64,000 bases of DNA from Mucilaginibacter rigui. GTDB lineage: Bacteria; Bacteroidota; Bacteroidia; Sphingobacteriales; Sphingobacteriaceae. This document shows positions 8,592 to 16,886 of this stretch, piece by piece (position 1 is the first letter of the stretch; the number at the start of each line of letters is the position of its first letter). The DNA lies in the NCBI RefSeq assembly GCF_014773275.1, contig NZ_JACWMW010000005.1:1-64000 (forward strand), given 5' to 3'. The notes below the pieces were generated by a model. It searched no databases. It was not told the origin of the DNA and saw only the letters and a list, made by a program, of their open reading frames with translations. The position numbers were made by a program, and so were the translations under genes.

Positions 8592-8615
8592 TTTTATTAT
8601 GCATGCATAATAAAA
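8592..8615. promoter_or_regulatory. 24-bp perfect palindrome upstream of the carboxyltransferase gene
   Basis: TTTTATTATGCA/TGCATAATAAAA is self-complementary over all 24 bases, with no loop. It lies 66 bp upstream of the carboxyltransferase ATG and 21 bp past the stop of the LOG-family gene. A dimeric regulator site is the natural reading, but a role as a terminator or plain AT-rich palindrome cannot be excluded. Confidence 0.45.
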
Positions 8616-8636
8616 AAGCAAAACACCGGCGAATAT

Positions 8637-9221
8637 CTATGTCAGGTTTCTATCCTTGAACCAAACTTCATCGGGTTTTATATCGATGTTCTCCATCAGG
8701 CTAAGCAGTTCAATCGGGTCGGCCGAGGAAAGCACCAGGTCGCGGTTTGTGGGTTTAAGATAGCGCTGCTCAACCATTACATCCATTTGTTTTAAAAGCA
8801 GGTCATAAAAGCCGCCGACATTAAGGATACCAACAGGATGATTATGCAGGCCCAACTGCAGCCAGGTAAGCACTTCAAAAAACTCTTCTAAAGTACCGAA
8901 ACCACCGGGTAGCATAATGATGCCGTCGCACAGGTCGTTCATCATTTGTTTGCGCTGGTGCATATTTTCTACTACATGCAATTTAGTAATACCGGCATGG
9001 CCAACTTCTTTATCCATCAAAAACTGCGGGATGACACCTACAACTTCCCCGCCCCTGCCTAATACAGCATCGGCTAATAAACCCATCACACCAACCTTAC
9101 CACCGCCATATACCAGGGTTATATTTTTGCCCACCATTACTTCGGCTAAAAATTCAATAGCTTGTTTAAGTTTAGGGTCGCCGTTAAAGTTGGCGCCGCA
9201 GAAGATACAGATGGCTTTCAT
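8637..9221 (-). CDS. LOG-family protein (TIGR00730 type), putative nucleotide phosphoribohydrolase
   Basis: A 194-residue Rossmann-fold protein. The start chosen is MKAICIFCGAN; a longer upstream frame adds a Cys/Arg-rich stretch not expected in the family. It has YGGGKVGVMG near residues 41-50 and PGGFGTLEE near residues 106-114, the two signatures of the LOG (Lonely Guy) group, which cleaves N6-modified adenosine 5'-monophosphates or AMP into base and ribose 5-phosphate. A TATATTTG box ends only 5 nt before the ATG, which suggests a leaderless transcript. The family is secure and the true substrate is not known. Confidence 0.9.
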   Translation of the reverse strand: MKAICIFCGANFNGDPKLKQAIEFLAEVMVGKNITLVYGGGKVGVMGLLADAVLGRGGEVVGVIPQFLMDKEVGHAGITKLHVVENMHQRKQMMNDLCDGIIMLPGGFGTLEEFFEVLTWLQLGLHNHPVGILNVGGFYDLLLKQMDVMVEQRYLKPTNRDLVLSSADPIELLSLMENIDIKPDEVWFKDRNLT

Positions 9222-9226
9222 GGTGG

Positions 9227-9234
9227 CAAATATA
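9227..9234 (-). promoter_or_regulatory. Bacteroidota -7-like box of the LOG-family gene
   Basis: The minus strand reads TATATTTG, an exact match to the TAnnTTTG -7 element. The -33 position reads TTTA instead of TTTG at the expected 19-nt spacing. The ATG follows 5 nt after the box. Confidence 0.5.
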
Positions 9235-9349
9235 CGGCATCTTCTATGTAGAATAAACCACATTATTATCCATTAGCTTTATGGGTTTGTCCATTTAATT
9301 GGTAACATTACAACTGTAATTTAGCTGAACAATAAACACCAGTACCTAA

Positions 9350-10108
9350 ATGAAAAAAAACTTATTACTTACCGCGGCGATGGTTGCCGTTTGTCTTTAT
9401 TCTTTCGCGCAAACTGTTCTTAACCCTAATGTTGAAATTAAGGATAGCCGTTTAACTATTATCAGCAAAATTGAAACTGATAAGCAATATACCGTAGTTA
9501 GCTTTGACCATTATGCCCAAAATGATAGCGCATGGGTTGTTTTAAACAAGGAAATATATATCCAAACAGATATTGATAATAAGCATTACGAGTTTGTAAA
9601 AGCCGAAGGCATTGCTGTAGCACCCGAAACAAGGCACACATTTGCTAAAGCAGGTGATAAGATTTCATTTAAAGTATACTTTAAAAAGATACCGGCTAAC
9701 GCAAAGTTAATTGACATAGTTGAGCATGCGGGCAGGCGCAATGATGGTGTTTCATTTTTCAACTTTTATAATATAGACCTTACACATTCAAACCCCGGAG
9801 AGCAGAACATAAAGGTAACAGAAGTTGTGTTAGCACCGCCGCCAGTAAACGAGCATGCTAATGGCATGGAGGGAACCGAGCTAACAAATATGATGGGCGC
9901 TATGGGGCCGATGTATAACAGCCTGATAAAATCAATGCTTGATGCTCAACTTAATTTTTATAAACAACCCGGTAAATTAACAGAGGTTGCTAAAGTGCAT
10001 AAGCAGTACTTCGACGCCCTTGTAAAAGAAGGTTTCACCTATGATCAGGCCATTAAAATATTAACATCAAGCCCGTTAATTCAAATGTCAAGCTCATCAG
10101 GAAAATAA
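9350..10108 (+). CDS. Exported hypothetical protein (252 aa)
   Basis: A signal peptide (residues 1-20, ending SFAQ) is followed by a beta-rich region (about 25-145) and a helical C-terminal part (about 170-250) with repeated Leu/Lys-rich helices. The beta region resembles a generic immunoglobulin-like or adhesion-type fold, but I recognise no family. It is transcribed alone and converges on guaB, with a shared terminator between them. Probably periplasmic or outer-membrane associated (inference). Confidence 0.7.
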   Translation: MKKNLLLTAAMVAVCLYSFAQTVLNPNVEIKDSRLTIISKIETDKQYTVVSFDHYAQNDSAWVVLNKEIYIQTDIDNKHYEFVKAEGIAVAPETRHTFAKAGDKISFKVYFKKIPANAKLIDIVEHAGRRNDGVSFFNFYNIDLTHSNPGEQNIKVTEVVLAPPPVNEHANGMEGTELTNMMGAMGPMYNSLIKSMLDAQLNFYKQPGKLTEVAKVHKQYFDALVKEGFTYDQAIKILTSSPLIQMSSSSGK

Positions 10109-10130
10109 GCCTAAACTTTATCACATAAAA

Positions 10131-10160
10131 AAAGAGATACAAATTGTATCTCCTTTTCTT
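10131..10160. terminator. Bidirectional terminator between the exported protein gene and guaB
   Basis: GAGATACAA-A-TTGTATCTC, a 9-bp stem flanked by an A run on the left and a T-rich tract on the right. It serves two convergent genes. Confidence 0.85.
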
Positions 10161-10172
10161 TTATCGCCTAAA

Positions 10173-11642
10173 TTAACGTGTATAATTCGGGGCCTCTTTT
10201 GTAATGGTAATATCGTGCGGGTGGCTTTCGCGCATTCCGGCGGCGGTAATACGTACAAACTTGGCTTTTTGCAGATCTTCGATGTTGGCAGCACCGCAGT
10301 AATGCATACCGGCACGTAAACCGCCAATGTATTGGTAAACTACCTCGGCCATGTTTCCTTTAAATGGTACACGGCCAACAATACCTTCGGGTACCAGTTT
10401 AGTTACCACATCGGTCTCATCCTGAAAGTAACGGTCTTTTGAACCCTTGGCCATAGCCTCGATAGAACCCATACCACGGTACGATTTAAATTTACGGCCT
10501 TCGTATATAATGGTTTCGCCAGGCGATTCTTCTACCCCGGCAAACAATGAGCCTGCCATGATAGAACTTGCACCAGCTGCAATCGCTTTTACAATATCGC
10601 CGGTTTGTTTGATACCGCCATCGGCAATAACCGGGATGCCGGTACCTTCAAGTGCTTTGGCGCATTCGTAAATGGCATATAGCTGTGGTACGCCCACCCC
10701 TGCTATGATACGGGTGGTACAGATAGAACCCGGGCCAATACCTACCTTAACGGCATCCGCACCTGCTTCGGCAAGGGCTTTGGCGGCATCGGCAGTGGCA
10801 ATGTTACCCGCTATAACCTGCAAATCGGGGTAAAGCTGTTTAACGGCTTTCACCATATCAATAACTCCTTTTGAGTGACCATGCGCGGTATCAATAGTAA
10901 CCACATCAACACCGGCTTTAACAAGGGCGGCAACGCGGTCAATATTATCTGCGGCAACACCAACGGCGGCACCTACACGTAAGCGGCCAAACTCGTCTTT
11001 ACAAGCATTAGGGAAGTTTTTTACTTTTTGAATATCCTTATAGGTAATTAAACCCACCAGTTTACCATCCTTATCAACAACCGGTAGTTTTTCAATTTTG
11101 TTATCCTGCAGTATCGCGGCAGCATCCTGCAGGGTTGTACCTTGTGGTGCGACTATCAGGTTTGTTTTGGTCATTATTTGGCTAACCGGTACGGTAAGGT
11201 CTTTCTGGAAACGCAGATCGCGGTTGGTGATAATACCTTTCAGTTTGCCATCAGTAGCAATAACCGGGATACCACCGATGCTGTATTCGCGCATGATGTT
11301 CACTGCGTCAGACAGCAGGGCGTTCTCCAGCAGGGTTACCGGCTCCTGGATCATACCGCTTTCAGAACGTTTTACTTTACGTACCTCGTCGGCCTGTTGC
11401 TGTATGGTCATGTTTTTGTGCAGCATACCAATACCACCTGCCTGGGCAATGGCAATAGCCAGGCCTGCTTCGGTTACGGTATCCATAGCGGCCGAAATAA
11501 TCGGGATGTTTAAACGGATCTTTTTTGTTAAAAAAGTACTCGTGTTAACTTCGCGCGGTAGTACTTCTGAATAAGCGGGGAGTAATAATACGTCGTCATA
11601 GGTCAATCCTTCGGCGACAAATTTGGATGGGTCTAACTGCAT
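10173..11642 (-). CDS. guaB: IMP dehydrogenase
   Basis: A 489-residue enzyme that oxidises IMP to XMP with NAD, the committed step of GMP synthesis. It has the TIM-barrel fold interrupted by two CBS domains (about residues 95-205), which sense nucleotides. The catalytic loop GSICTTR carries Cys308. The phosphate-binding IADGGIK and the flap-region RGMGS are also present. Length and order match the standard bacterial enzyme. An exact TAGCTTTG -7-like box is 34 nt upstream of the ATG. It ends in a bidirectional terminator. Confidence 0.98.
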   Translation of the reverse strand: MQLDPSKFVAEGLTYDDVLLLPAYSEVLPREVNTSTFLTKKIRLNIPIISAAMDTVTEAGLAIAIAQAGGIGMLHKNMTIQQQADEVRKVKRSESGMIQEPVTLLENALLSDAVNIMREYSIGGIPVIATDGKLKGIITNRDLRFQKDLTVPVSQIMTKTNLIVAPQGTTLQDAAAILQDNKIEKLPVVDKDGKLVGLITYKDIQKVKNFPNACKDEFGRLRVGAAVGVAADNIDRVAALVKAGVDVVTIDTAHGHSKGVIDMVKAVKQLYPDLQVIAGNIATADAAKALAEAGADAVKVGIGPGSICTTRIIAGVGVPQLYAIYECAKALEGTGIPVIADGGIKQTGDIVKAIAAGASSIMAGSLFAGVEESPGETIIYEGRKFKSYRGMGSIEAMAKGSKDRYFQDETDVVTKLVPEGIVGRVPFKGNMAEVVYQYIGGLRAGMHYCGAANIEDLQKAKFVRITAAGMRESHPHDITITKEAPNYTR

Positions 11643-11676
11643 AGCAAATAATTATTTGGAGTTATTATTTGCCGGG

Positions 11677-11684
11677 CAAAGCTA
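11677..11684 (-). promoter_or_regulatory. -7-like box of guaB
   Basis: The minus strand reads TAGCTTTG, an exact TAnnTTTG match, 34 nt upstream of the guaB ATG. No clear -33 TTTG is found at the usual spacing. Confidence 0.4.
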
Positions 11685-11787
11685 ACAAAATTTATGGAAT
11701 TTGAGAAGGAGAAGTAAGAATCAAGACGTAAGAGCCAAGAATTTTACATTTGGGAGAAATATGAGTACAAAAACGGCAGTTAAAATA

Positions 11788-11815
11788 GTAAGAGTCAGGA
11801 CCTCCTGACTCTTAC
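11788..11815 (-). terminator. Terminator-like hairpin after the M16 peptidase genes
   Basis: A 12-bp perfect stem (GTAAGAGTCAGG / CCTGACTCTTAC) with a 4-nt loop, 18 bp past the end of the M16 pair. The T tract is weak. A shorter related sequence (TAAGAATCAAGACGTAAGAGCC) lies at about 11715-11736, as if the region had been built from a repeated TAAGAGTC-type unit. Confidence 0.6.
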
Positions 11816-11833
11816 ATTTTGTCTCTTAAATAA

Positions 11834-13117
11834 TTAATACTTCCCTACTATCACTTTATAAAAGTTATCAAAGTCGAAGTACTTGTTAGCAAGTGCTTTC
11901 AATTCTTCAGCAGTGATATTTTTTACGGTTTGGGTGTAGCGTTCATAATAATCGTAATCCAAACCGGCAAAATACAGGTTCTTGAATTTATCGGCATGCG
12001 ACATCACATTCTCCAGGCTTCCTAAAAGCGAACCCAACATAAAGTTACGCACCAGCGATAATTCTTCATTGGGGATCAGATCTGTTTTTAACAGGGTTAC
12101 CTCTTTTTCTATCTCGCTGACTGCAGCCTTACAAACATTTGCCCCAACTTCTGACGCGATAAAGAATGAACCGGTTTGTTTAAACGACTGCATACCCGAA
12201 CCTATACCGTAAGTGTATCCTTTATCCTCGCGGATGTTAGTCATCAGCCTCGAACCAAAATAGCCTCCCAATACTGTATTTAAAACCTGCATCCCGGGAA
12301 AATCGGGATGCGTACGGTTTATAAACGGCGTACCTATGCGGATGGCTGATTGCAACGCGTCGACTTTCTCGATATATATAAAACGTTCGGCAGAGGGCTG
12401 CAGATCGGGTTGTGTGGTATCGGCAACAGTGGTTACCTCGCCCCAGGCGCCTTCAAATGTAGTGGTAACGGCTTCCAATATCTGCGGATCGGCTTTGCCG
12501 GCAATGATGATATTACAATTGCCCGGCTGGTACATTTGTTTAAAATTCGCCAACAGGTCTTCCCTTTTCAGGGATTGGAAATCTTCGGGTTGCGCGGCTA
12601 AGCCATAAATGGTTTCGCCATACAAAGCCTTGTTAAATTCGCGACGGGCAACAAAATCATTTTTTTGCAGACTTACCTGCAATTTTTGCTGCTGGTTACG
12701 CATATACGTTTCCAGTTCCTTCTCCGGGAAGATGGAATCTGTCAGAATATCTTTTACAACAGGCAAGGTAGCTTGCAAATGCTTAGTAAGCGTAAAAAGA
12801 GTTACCTGCGAGTAGTCGTAACTATAATCAACCTGCAAAAAAGCACCGTAAAAATCAATCTTATCAGCTATTTGTGCGGCTGTTAGTTTGCTTGTGCCAT
12901 CGGTAAGCATCGTATTGACCGCCACATTAAGCAGCGGCTTTTTAGGCTCAAAACGCGAGTTTTGAAAGATCCATTCTATCCTCACCAGATCCTGACTACC
13001 CGAATTGAAGGTAAAGATCTTACAGCCGTTTTTCAGTTTACTGCTTTCCGGGTGGATCAGTTTTATATTTTCTACCCCGTTAAATTGTGGGGGCGTATGT
13101 CTGTCAAGTTTAGTCAT
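11834..13117 (-). CDS. M16 family peptidase, catalytically inactive partner
   Basis: A 427-residue M16 (insulinase/processing-peptidase) fold protein. The start MTKLDRHTPP is preferred because the 16 residues upstream come from a repeat-like intergenic stretch and start 18 bp after the previous gene; the longer form is possible. It lacks the HxxEH zinc motif where the partner has it, so it is probably the non-catalytic half of a heterodimer, as in mitochondrial processing peptidase or paired bacterial M16B proteins. The substrate-binding region (GGYFGSRLMTNIRE) is intact. It is co-transcribed with the active M16 gene just upstream. Confidence 0.88.
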   Translation of the reverse strand: MTKLDRHTPPQFNGVENIKLIHPESSKLKNGCKIFTFNSGSQDLVRIEWIFQNSRFEPKKPLLNVAVNTMLTDGTSKLTAAQIADKIDFYGAFLQVDYSYDYSQVTLFTLTKHLQATLPVVKDILTDSIFPEKELETYMRNQQQKLQVSLQKNDFVARREFNKALYGETIYGLAAQPEDFQSLKREDLLANFKQMYQPGNCNIIIAGKADPQILEAVTTTFEGAWGEVTTVADTTQPDLQPSAERFIYIEKVDALQSAIRIGTPFINRTHPDFPGMQVLNTVLGGYFGSRLMTNIREDKGYTYGIGSGMQSFKQTGSFFIASEVGANVCKAAVSEIEKEVTLLKTDLIPNEELSLVRNFMLGSLLGSLENVMSHADKFKNLYFAGLDYDYYERYTQTVKNITAEELKALANKYFDFDNFYKVIVGKY

Positions 13118-13183
13118 TTGTCGTTGAGTCATTAAGTCATTGCCTTGTTGGATCATCTCCTGCATTTGGCTCGGACAATTTTA

Positions 13184-14461
13184 CTAATTCTCTATTTCTG
13201 TTAGTTCTGGTTCTGATGCTTCTACACCCTGCGCCAAATAAATCAGCGTTGATGAGTTCTCTTTTCTGAAAATGATATTGGCCTGGTCCTTTATCTGCTG
13301 CGCAGTAACCGCCAAAAATTTTTCCGATTCCTGGTTAAAATCTGCGGCATCGCCCATCAGTTCATAAAAGGCCAGGTTCATAGCTTTATCTAAAAGGGAC
13401 ATTTCAGAGAACACCAGGGTCGATTCTGTTTTGTTCTTCACCTTGGTCAGTTCATCGGCGGGTACGTCTTCTGTTTTCAGCTTTTCAATCTCCTGCCAAA
13501 GTGCCTGTTCGGCTTGCTCAATACTTACGCCTTCCAGCGGTTTGCCTTCAAGCACAAACATACCTGTATCAAGGCTGCCTGTAATGTAGGCATGTACCTC
13601 GCTAAACAATGGCTTATCTTTAACCAGGCTGCGGTAAAGACGCGATGAATTACCACGCGAAAGAATATCCGACATCAGTTCGACAGCATAGTAGCTCTCA
13701 TCCAAACGGCCCTCCATCTGGAAAGCGATATAAACATCATTCAACGGCACTTTAGCGGTAACCGTTTCACGGCGTTCCTCTTTCTGGGCAGGCTCCTGCG
13801 GCAGGTTACGTATATACTTATCACCGGCAGGTATCGGGCCGAACCATTTTTCAGCCATGGCCTTTACATCTTCGGTCTTTACATCACCGCCCACAACCAT
13901 AATGGCATTTTGCGGGTTGTAATGCTTTTTAAAAAAGGCTTTTACATCCTCAATCTTAGCATCCTCTATATGCTTAATGGTTTTACCAATTGTTGCCCAT
14001 CGATACGGATGTTTTTTGTAAACCATTGGCCTTAGCTTTAACCAAACATCGCCGTAAGGCTGGTTCAGGTAACGCTGTTTAAACTCCTCTATTACTACGT
14101 TACGCTGCACCTCAAGGCTTTTCTTACTAAAGGCGAGGCTCAGCATACGGTCGCTCTCCAACCAAAAGGCGGTTTCTAAATTGGCCGATGGCAAGGTAAT
14201 GTAATAGTTGGTAATATCGTTGCTGGTAAAGGCGTTGTTTTCGCCGCCTACACGCTGCAAAGGGCCATCATAATTGGGGATGTTTACAGAGCCACCAAAC
14301 ATCAGATGCTCAAATAAATGCGCAAAGCCGGTTTGCTCAGGGTTTTCATCACGTGCGCCAACATCATACAAGATGTTAAGCACGGCCATCGGGGTTGTAT
14401 TATCTTCATGAACAATAACCCTCAGGCCATTATCCAGTGTAAATCTATTGAATTTAACCAT
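13184..14461 (-). CDS. M16 family zinc peptidase, active subunit
   Basis: A 425-residue M16 peptidase with the inverted zinc motif HLFEH (His48, Glu51, His52) after a typical FTLDNGLRV start. The downstream metal-binding Glu lies in the FKQRY region (about residue 120-130). The C-terminal half carries the SRLYRSLV and ALWQEIEKL stretches typical of the fold. Paired with the inactive M16 gene that follows 66 bp downstream, the two probably form a heterodimer that degrades short peptides. No signal peptide is visible, so the location is uncertain. Confidence 0.93.
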   Translation of the reverse strand: MVKFNRFTLDNGLRVIVHEDNTTPMAVLNILYDVGARDENPEQTGFAHLFEHLMFGGSVNIPNYDGPLQRVGGENNAFTSNDITNYYITLPSANLETAFWLESDRMLSLAFSKKSLEVQRNVVIEEFKQRYLNQPYGDVWLKLRPMVYKKHPYRWATIGKTIKHIEDAKIEDVKAFFKKHYNPQNAIMVVGGDVKTEDVKAMAEKWFGPIPAGDKYIRNLPQEPAQKEERRETVTAKVPLNDVYIAFQMEGRLDESYYAVELMSDILSRGNSSRLYRSLVKDKPLFSEVHAYITGSLDTGMFVLEGKPLEGVSIEQAEQALWQEIEKLKTEDVPADELTKVKNKTESTLVFSEMSLLDKAMNLAFYELMGDAADFNQESEKFLAVTAQQIKDQANIIFRKENSSTLIYLAQGVEASEPELTEIEN

Positions 14462-14486
14462 GTAATAACGATTAATTAACGGTAGG

Positions 14487-14494
14487 CAAATGTA
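14487..14494 (-). promoter_or_regulatory. -7-like box of the M16 operon
   Basis: The minus strand reads TACATTTG, an exact TAnnTTTG match, 25 nt upstream of the M16 ATG. No -33 TTTG is found at 19-21 nt. Confidence 0.4.
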
Positions 14495-14690
14495 TAATTT
14501 TTGTTATCCCGTGGTGTAGAAATGATGTAAACTTTTTTAACGCTCTGTATAATGACGTTTAATACGGGCTAATTGTTACGCTTAAACGTACTCCTGATGG
14601 CTATTACCCTATTCATGATAGTATAATTTCCACAATACGTTTTATAAAAAGCAGGTCGGTTAATAAAGTTTTATAATTTTATAACTCGGC

Positions 14691-15257
14691 ATGCAAGATA
14701 TACTAACAAACGATAAGATAATTGAGGCGTTAAGCACCGACCGTACCAAAGGTTTTGTAGAAAAGCTATCGGTAACGTTAAGGGAGCAGCATTTCAATAT
14801 CGACCAGCTGATCGACCTCACCTTTCATCCCGATACGCAAGTTGGTTTCCGCGCAGCATGGCTTTTAGATACTATCATACTAACCTCGCCCGAACAATAT
14901 GTTAATAACCTGGAATATTTTGTAAAACGATTGGGCCAGGTTACCAATGCCAGCTGTAAGCGGCATTATACCCGCATTATGATGCATCTTACCGCGCATG
15001 ATGCGCCCGAACCTGTCAAGGCAAAACTGGCTACTATAGATATGGAAATTGTGGTAGAACAATGCTTCGACTGGATTACAGACCCAAAAGTAAAGGTAGC
15101 TGTTAAGGTATTGGCTGCAGATACCTTGTTTAATTTATGCAGCAGGTACGATTGGATCAAAGAAGAACTGGCCAGCCAGGTACAATTTATGATGCGCGAT
15201 GGCGGCGCGGCTATTCAATCAAGAGGAAAGAAATTGCTTGCAGCAATTAAAATTTAA
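14691..15257 (+). CDS. HEAT-like repeat hypothetical protein
   Basis: A 188-residue, all-helical protein with no signal peptide or membrane segment. Alternating hydrophobic helices, including FRAAWLLDTIIL and VKVLAADTLFNL, resemble HEAT or armadillo-type repeats. Such proteins usually mediate protein contacts. I do not recognise a named family. It stands alone and is followed by an 18-bp perfect inverted-repeat terminator shared with the convergent gene. Confidence 0.65.
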   Translation: MQDILTNDKIIEALSTDRTKGFVEKLSVTLREQHFNIDQLIDLTFHPDTQVGFRAAWLLDTIILTSPEQYVNNLEYFVKRLGQVTNASCKRHYTRIMMHLTAHDAPEPVKAKLATIDMEIVVEQCFDWITDPKVKVAVKVLAADTLFNLCSRYDWIKEELASQVQFMMRDGGAAIQSRGKKLLAAIKI

Positions 15258-15310
15258 AAGTAAAAAGTCAAAAAGCTTTGCAAGCAGTTCTGTTTTGACT
15301 TTTTACTTTT
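15256..15310. terminator. Bidirectional terminator, 18-bp perfect arms
   Basis: Arms AAAAGTAAAAAGTCAAAA and its exact complement flank a 19-nt spacer between two convergent genes. The left arm overlaps the end of the upstream coding sequence by two bases (15256-15257). Confidence 0.85.
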
Positions 15311-15320
15311 GAATTTTGAA

Positions 15321-15665
15321 TTATTCCGTTGGCCTGTCGCTGCCGTGCAGGTTATCGCTTACCTGGTGGTGGTGCAATTTGGCCGATATAGCTGATGAAC
15401 TATCATCCGCATAAGTACCGTAAGCATTGATCAGGATTCCCTTTAGGTTATACTTTGGCGAATTGATGGCATATACTATCGACATATCCGACGGGTTACT
15501 TTGCCCTTCGAAACGATAAAATTCATCTATCTCAAAATCATCGGCAGTCATATGTATATCTTTTGACTTATCGTCTATAGTATCGCCCTCAAGGCTCAAA
15601 TTTGCGGTATATCCTCTTTTTGTAAGGTCGTTAGTGGCATCCACTAATGTTTCAAAATTTTTCAT
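15321..15665 (-). CDS. Conserved hypothetical protein (114 aa)
   Basis: An acidic cytoplasmic protein, starting MKNFETLVDATNDL and ending in a His-rich tail (KLHHHQVS). In Bacteroidota, similar small proteins are sometimes labelled phosphoribosylpyrophosphate synthetase, but this one is too short for that enzyme and shows no PRPP-binding motif, so I do not use that name. It stands alone. Function unknown. Confidence 0.7.
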   Translation of the reverse strand: MKNFETLVDATNDLTKRGYTANLSLEGDTIDDKSKDIHMTADDFEIDEFYRFEGQSNPSDMSIVYAINSPKYNLKGILINAYGTYADDSSSAISAKLHHHQVSDNLHGSDRPTE

Positions 15666-16029
15666 GGTAGTAGCTTTATTTTGGTGTGATAAAGATTATA
15701 CATGAATAACCACAAAGCTTAATTGTTGTTTTGATGCTGTTAGCATATCCTCTAAAAAATTATAAAAAGTTACACATTATCTTTCAGTTAAGAACGACTA
15801 AGATTATTCAATGAATGCGATTTCTTTAATCGAAACCTTTATAAAATATTTTAAAAACTATTGGTAAATATTTAAAAACCTCTGCACTTGTTAATAAATA
15901 GCAGAAAGGAGGTTTGATCAACTAAAGAAAAATATAAGATACCCGGCATTAAGCTGTAAGCCACCCCTTTTTGGGCACCAACAGCAAAAGCATATCTGAA
16001 TATTTTAGTAATTTATTAATCATTAAACC
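15666..16029. other. Intergenic region with SD-like hairpin, no gene
   Basis: An AT-rich 364-bp region upstream of the GH16 gene, with no convincing gene. It contains an unusually strong AGAAAGGAGG Shine-Dalgarno-like sequence (15903-15912) that is not followed by a usable start codon and can pair with AAACCTC just upstream (15876-15882), forming a hairpin. An 18-codon frame at 15811-15867 was noted but is not supported. Confidence 0.55.
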
Positions 16030-16833
16030 ATGAGAAGACTTTCATTTATCCTGTTAGCGGCTGTATTGTTTACTGCCTGCCAAAAAGAAAAAACAACAGT
16101 AACCCCTCCTCCTACATCTGCCAAACCCGCCGGTGAAATTGCTGTTACTCCCGAATCAAAACTTAAAACCAATGCCACTATTAGCTGGAGCGGCTACACC
16201 TGGAATGTAAAAGCTCCCACAGGTACAGCAGGCCCCGGCCCCAATTACTGGAACCCTGCCAATGTTTGGGTTGATGCTAACGGCTGGCTGCACCTTAAAA
16301 TATCTAAAAACCCATCAAACAACCATTGGGAATGTGCGGAAATATCAAGCACGCAAAATTTTGGTTATGGTACCTACCAATGGCAAATTGACGGGCCTAT
16401 TGCCACGTTCGACAAAAACATTGTACTTGGCTTGTTTGATTACTCGGGCAACGATGGCCGCGACGAAATTGATATTGAGTTTGCAAGATGGGGCAACTCG
16501 GCATGGCCAAATTTAAACTATACCATATTCCCAAAAGCCGGCGACCCGCCAACCCCTGCAAGTTACTCTACCGAATTCACCTCGCCTGGCGGCACTTATA
16601 CCACCCACAGGTTTAAACGCACATCAACCAGCGTGGTATTCAAAAGCCTTTACGGGTTTTATAACGACGACACTAACCTGTTCCTGACCAAAACATTTAA
16701 CAGCCCGGGTACTTCTATCAGTACTTTAAGTATGCCGGTATTGCTAAATCTTTGGTGCTTTAACGGCCTTGCACCATCAAACGGGCAGGGTGTTGAGGTG
16801 GTGATACATAACTTTAAGTTTACAGCTTTATAA
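16030..16833 (+). CDS. GH16 family glycoside hydrolase lipoprotein
   Basis: A 267-residue lipoprotein with a signal and lipobox LFTAC (Cys17), a Thr/Pro-rich linker, then a GH16 beta-jelly-roll domain (about 50-265). The catalytic motif is DEIDIEF, with nucleophile Glu146 and acid/base Glu150 on one strand. Family members cleave beta-glucans, including laminarin and related polysaccharides. The enzyme is probably tethered to the envelope surface. It stands alone, with a long AT-rich leader containing a Shine-Dalgarno-like hairpin. A bidirectional terminator separates it from gpmA. Substrate unknown. Confidence 0.92.
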   Translation: MRRLSFILLAAVLFTACQKEKTTVTPPPTSAKPAGEIAVTPESKLKTNATISWSGYTWNVKAPTGTAGPGPNYWNPANVWVDANGWLHLKISKNPSNNHWECAEISSTQNFGYGTYQWQIDGPIATFDKNIVLGLFDYSGNDGRDEIDIEFARWGNSAWPNLNYTIFPKAGDPPTPASYSTEFTSPGGTYTTHRFKRTSTSVVFKSLYGFYNDDTNLFLTKTFNSPGTSISTLSMPVLLNLWCFNGLAPSNGQGVEVVIHNFKFTAL

Positions 16834-16847
16834 ATCCCCCCTATAAA

Positions 16848-16880
16848 AAAGGCAAGCCATGTAATGCGGCTTGCTTTTTT
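16848..16880. terminator. Bidirectional terminator between GH16 and gpmA
   Basis: A 7-bp GC-rich stem (GCAAGCC / GGCTTGC) with a 9-nt loop, flanked by an A run and a T run, so it can end both convergent genes. Confidence 0.85.
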
Positions 16881-16886
16881 TATGAA

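Noticed and set aside
8526..8621. Upstream extension of the carboxyltransferase by 32 residues
   Set aside because: The extension (MLFYYACIIKSS...) is unlike the family N-terminus and overlaps the palindrome, so the internal ATG was used.
15321..15665. Naming the 114-residue protein phosphoribosylpyrophosphate synthetase
   Set aside because: It is far too short and has no PRPP-binding or ATP-binding motif, so the label would be misleading.
15811..15867. An 18-codon reading frame starting ATG AAT GCG in the GH16 leader
   Set aside because: Too short, AT-rich, no homology I recognise and no ribosome binding site; more likely chance.
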